Shown here piece by piece: positions 5,081-7,477 of a stretch of DNA of 7,477 nucleotides (the stretch's first letter is position 1; every line of letters starts with the position of its first letter). Location: contig QMWA01000084.1 of assembly GCA_003661385.1 (NCBI GenBank), positions 1-7,477 of the forward strand, written 5' to 3'. The notes below the pieces were generated by a model. That model saw only the letters and a list, made by a program, of their open reading frames with translations, was not told the DNA's origin and made no database searches. This DNA is from Thermoproteota archaeon. Its GTDB lineage: Archaea > Korarchaeota > Korarchaeia > B14-G2. Made by a program: the position numbers and the translations under genes.

Positions 5081-7477
5081 GGAGGCGTGTAGCGGTTTTT
5101 CTGAGCGCTGTAGCTGTCTTGGGCTTGGCTTTGAATGCCGGCAGGCTTCTGCTCCTCTTCAGGCTTGGTGTGTCTGCTAGGACATATGGCGAGTGGGTTG
5201 TTGGGTTTAGGGTTCCTGTCAGCGTCTACGTGGTGAATGCTCTTACTGGTGGTGGTAGGAGTGCTAGTGTTAGGCTCCTGCTCATTGGGAAGAACTCTAC
5301 TCTTGAGCTCTGTGGGTTCAAGGTTGATGGCTCTAGGACTGTGAGCGTGAGGGTTCCTGACGTTGAGAGCGGGAGGTATAGGCTTAGGGTTGAGGCTAGG
5401 AGCTTGCTTGCCTGGGATGCTGTCGAGGTCCCTGTCAAGGTCAGGAGGTCTTATAGGATCTTGATCACCGTGGATAAGCCCTGGTACAAGCCTGGCCAGA
5501 CTATAATGTTCAGAGCTCTTGTCTGGAGGGCTTCTGAGGGCGGTTACAGGCCTGCTTGCAACGCCAGCGTCAGGGTTTCGCTCGTTGGCCCTAGGGGGAC
5601 TAAGCTCTTTGGGAAGGTTCTGGTGGCAGATGAGTTTGGTGTTGTCTCATGTGAGATCCCCACCTCACCTGAGGTTGAGGAAGGCAGATACCGGGTTGTA
5701 GCTGAGGTCGATGGCTGCAAGCAGGAGGTTGTGGTCAATGTGAGGAGGTATGTGCTGCCGAAGTTCAAGGTTGAAGTTAGCCTTGATAGAAGCTGGTATC
5801 TGCTTGGTGACGTGATCAAAGGCGTTGTTAACGCCAGCTACTTCTTCGGGAAGCCTGTCTCAAACGCCAGCGTCTACCTGAGGGCTTCAGCCTACCTCGG
5901 TGAGTGGAGGTGCTTCTGGCAGTACTCTGGCAAAACCGATGAGAGAGGGCTGATGGAGTTTGAGCTTGATGCACCCAAGTACCTAGTTGGGCTTGAGCCA
6001 TACCTGAAGAAAGCTCCTCTGCAGCTTAATGTGACCGTGGTGGATCAGGCTGGCCACGCTGAGGAAGCCAGCCTGCCGGTCCTCGTGAGCGACACGCCCT
6101 TCATAGTTGGTGTCGTCACCCTCAAGGATAGGTTCCTGCCTGGTGAGCCCTATAAGCTCTACGTCACTGTCAGGCACCCTGATGGCTCTCCTGCTAGCGG
6201 AGCTAAGATCCTTGCTGCGCTAGCTGCTGGAGGCAAGGTGTTTCATAAGCTTGAGCTTGAGGCCAGTGAAGCTGGGGTAGCTGAGCTCACCTTCACCCCA
6301 CCTGATGTAAAGGAGGTTGAGCTCCAGCTTACTGTCTCCAGGGGAGGCTATGCTTCAAGCTGTACCTTCAAGCTCTTCTCTCAGAGGCCTAGGCGTGGCG
6401 TCTTGATCAGGGTGTACTCTGATAAGCCAAGGTACAGGGTTGGGGAGGAGATTAAAGTCAAGGTTCTCGTGAAGAGGAGCGGAAACGTCAGTGTGAGGAC
6501 TGTTTACCTCGATGTCGTGAGCCCACTTGACAGGTCTACGCTTTACACTGGGGCAGCTGAAGCTGAAGGCGGTGTAGCTGAGTTCAGAGTTGTAGCTAGG
6601 GAGACCTTCGCTCCCTTCGTAGTCGTGAGAGCGTATGCCATATCACCTGACTTCGGCTTCTACTCTGACTGGGTTAAAGTCGATGTAGAGCCTCCTAGAG
6701 AGCTTAAGGTCGAGGTTGAAGCTGATAAAGGCAGCTACCTCCCAGGGGAGGAGGCTAAGCTCAGGATCAGGGTGCATGGGCCAGGTGGAGAAGGCAGGGA
6801 TGCTGTGGTCTGCTTGTGTGTCGTTGACAGCTCAGTCCTAGCCCTAGAGGAGAGGGCACCGGGCTTCGAGGAGGTGTTCTACACGCTAGCAGAGGAGTAC
6901 CAGGAGATCCAGTGGGAGATCCATGAGATCGAGGAGGCTAGGATAGAGAGTAGAGCTAGGCACATTAGGGAAGCTGAGCAGCTCCAGAGGAGGGTGAACT
7001 CAGTGCTGCTAGCAGGCACGTACCTCAGCTTGCTTTCAGCTCCACCAGCTATCCTAGCTATAGGAGCTTACCTCTGGGCTAAAGGCAGAAGGCTTGGGAA
7101 AGGGCTTGTAGCCATAGGTGTAATGGCAACTCTGTATGCCACGTTCTTCATATACATGCCACTCCTCTACATGCTCACCTCACCTCCCATGTGGGGCGAG
7201 GGGGTGGCTCCAAGGCCTCTTGCACCTAAGGGCATAGCTCCTGCAGCTGTCCCTGAGCCTGCGCTCTCTCCCACCGCAACCTTCACTGCAGCTGAGCGTG
7301 GAGAGGAGTTTAAGGAGGTGGCTGAGGGAGAGAGGCCTGAAGCCATGGCTTTGAGGTGGTTCTTCCCTGAGACCTTGTACTGGTGTCCTGAGCTCCCTGT
7401 CTCAGCTCACACTGAGGTGAACTTGAGGCTCGCCCACTCCATTACCACATGGAGTGTTAAGGCTATAGCTAGCACGA
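5077..7477 (+). CDS. Alpha-2-macroglobulin family protein with membrane hairpin in the bait position (3' end beyond window)
   Basis: The frame is open for 800 codons to the window edge. In A2M proteins a protease cuts the bait region and is trapped, usually with a thioester. Residues 1-4 are basic (MRRR) and 5-28 hydrophobic: a signal anchor without a clear cleavage site. Macroglobulin-domain landmarks follow in animal A2M order: TVDKPWYKPGQTIMFRAL (131-148), RRYVLPKFKVEV (223-234), SYFFGKPVSNASV (246-258), CVVDSSVLAL (581-590), RWFFPETLYW (760-769) and HSITTWSVKAIAST (787-800), the start of the A2M domain. Between VDSSV and FPET lies a charged helical stretch (600-639), predicted membrane helices at about 643-667 and 676-700, a basic KGRRLGK loop between them, and a Pro/Ala-rich linker. 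The thioester region (expected GCGEQ) is beyond the window. Family call is firm. Confidence 0.9.
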   Translation, partial: MRRRVAVFLSAVAVLGLALNAGRLLLLFRLGVSARTYGEWVVGFRVPVSVYVVNALTGGGRSASVRLLLIGKNSTLELCGFKVDGSRTVSVRVPDVESGRYRLRVEARSLLAWDAVEVPVKVRRSYRILITVDKPWYKPGQTIMFRALVWRASEGGYRPACNASVRVSLVGPRGTKLFGKVLVADEFGVVSCEIPTSPEVEEGRYRVVAEVDGCKQEVVVNVRRYVLPKFKVEVSLDRSWYLLGDVIKGVVNASYFFGKPVSNASVYLRASAYLGEWRCFWQYSGKTDERGLMEFELDAPKYLVGLEPYLKKAPLQLNVTVVDQAGHAEEASLPVLVSDTPFIVGVVTLKDRFLPGEPYKLYVTVRHPDGSPASGAKILAALAAGGKVFHKLELEASEAGVAELTFTPPDVKEVELQLTVSRGGYASSCTFKLFSQRPRRGVLIRVYSDKPRYRVGEEIKVKVLVKRSGNVSVRTVYLDVVSPLDRSTLYTGAAEAEGGVAEFRVVARETFAPFVVVRAYAISPDFGFYSDWVKVDVEPPRELKVEVEADKGSYLPGEEAKLRIRVHGPGGEGRDAVVCLCVVDSSVLALEERAPGFEEVFYTLAEEYQEIQWEIHEIEEARIESRARHIREAEQLQRRVNSVLLAGTYLSLLSAPPAILAIGAYLWAKGRRLGKGLVAIGVMATLYATFFIYMPLLYMLTSPPMWGEGVAPRPLAPKGIAPAAVPEPALSPTATFTAAERGEEFKEVAEGERPEAMALRWFFPETLYWCPELPVSAHTEVNLRLAHSITTWSVKAIAST

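Noticed and set aside
1-7477. CRISPR array, tRNA, rRNA or transposon
   Set aside because: No regularly spaced repeats, no tRNA-like T-loop with acceptor pairing, and no transposase motif were seen in any frame.

Overview
The window looks archaeal, most likely a thermophilic member of the Thermoproteota or Korarchaeota. Arginine is written almost only as AGG/AGA, ATA is common for isoleucine, and AT-rich TATA-like boxes sit about 30-40 bases before genes. All three assignable starts are TTG. The protein families (gingipain-type and clostripain-type peptidases, an S-layer-like module, alpha-2-macroglobulin) point to cell-surface biology. The exact lineage cannot be fixed from the sequence alone.

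Layout. Bases 1-120 hold the first 40 codons of an unidentified minus-strand gene that runs off the left edge. Bases 121-942 hold no convincing gene; short open stretches in conflicting frames, some interrupted by stops, suggest decayed coding DNA. Bases 979-4657 encode what was once, or still is, one secreted protein of about 1,225 residues: signal peptide, C25-type propeptide, gingipain-like C25 peptidase, clostripain-like C11 peptidase and an S-layer-like C-terminal module. A frame change near 2697-2699 splits it into two overlapping reading frames. A short intergenic stretch (4658-4804) carries a T-run and a TATA box.

Bases 4805-5080 encode only the N-terminal part of homoserine kinase (ThrB), cut off in the phosphate-binding loop. 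Its stop codon overlaps (TTGA) the TTG start of a large gene that stays open from 5077 to the right edge. That gene encodes an alpha-2-macroglobulin (A2M) family protein collinear with the animal protein as far as the start of the A2M domain. Where animal A2M carries its protease bait region, this protein has a charged helical stretch, two predicted membrane helices joined by a basic loop, and a Pro/Ala-rich linker.

Working together. A secreted double clan-CD protease next to a membrane-threaded A2M-type protease trap suggests a surface proteolysis/anti-proteolysis locus. The functional link is inferred only from proximity. The A2M gene appears to use the promoter and leader of the truncated thrB. 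The strongest novelty candidates are the membrane hairpin in the A2M bait position, the C25-C11 fusion with its frame break, and the thrB/A2M junction.
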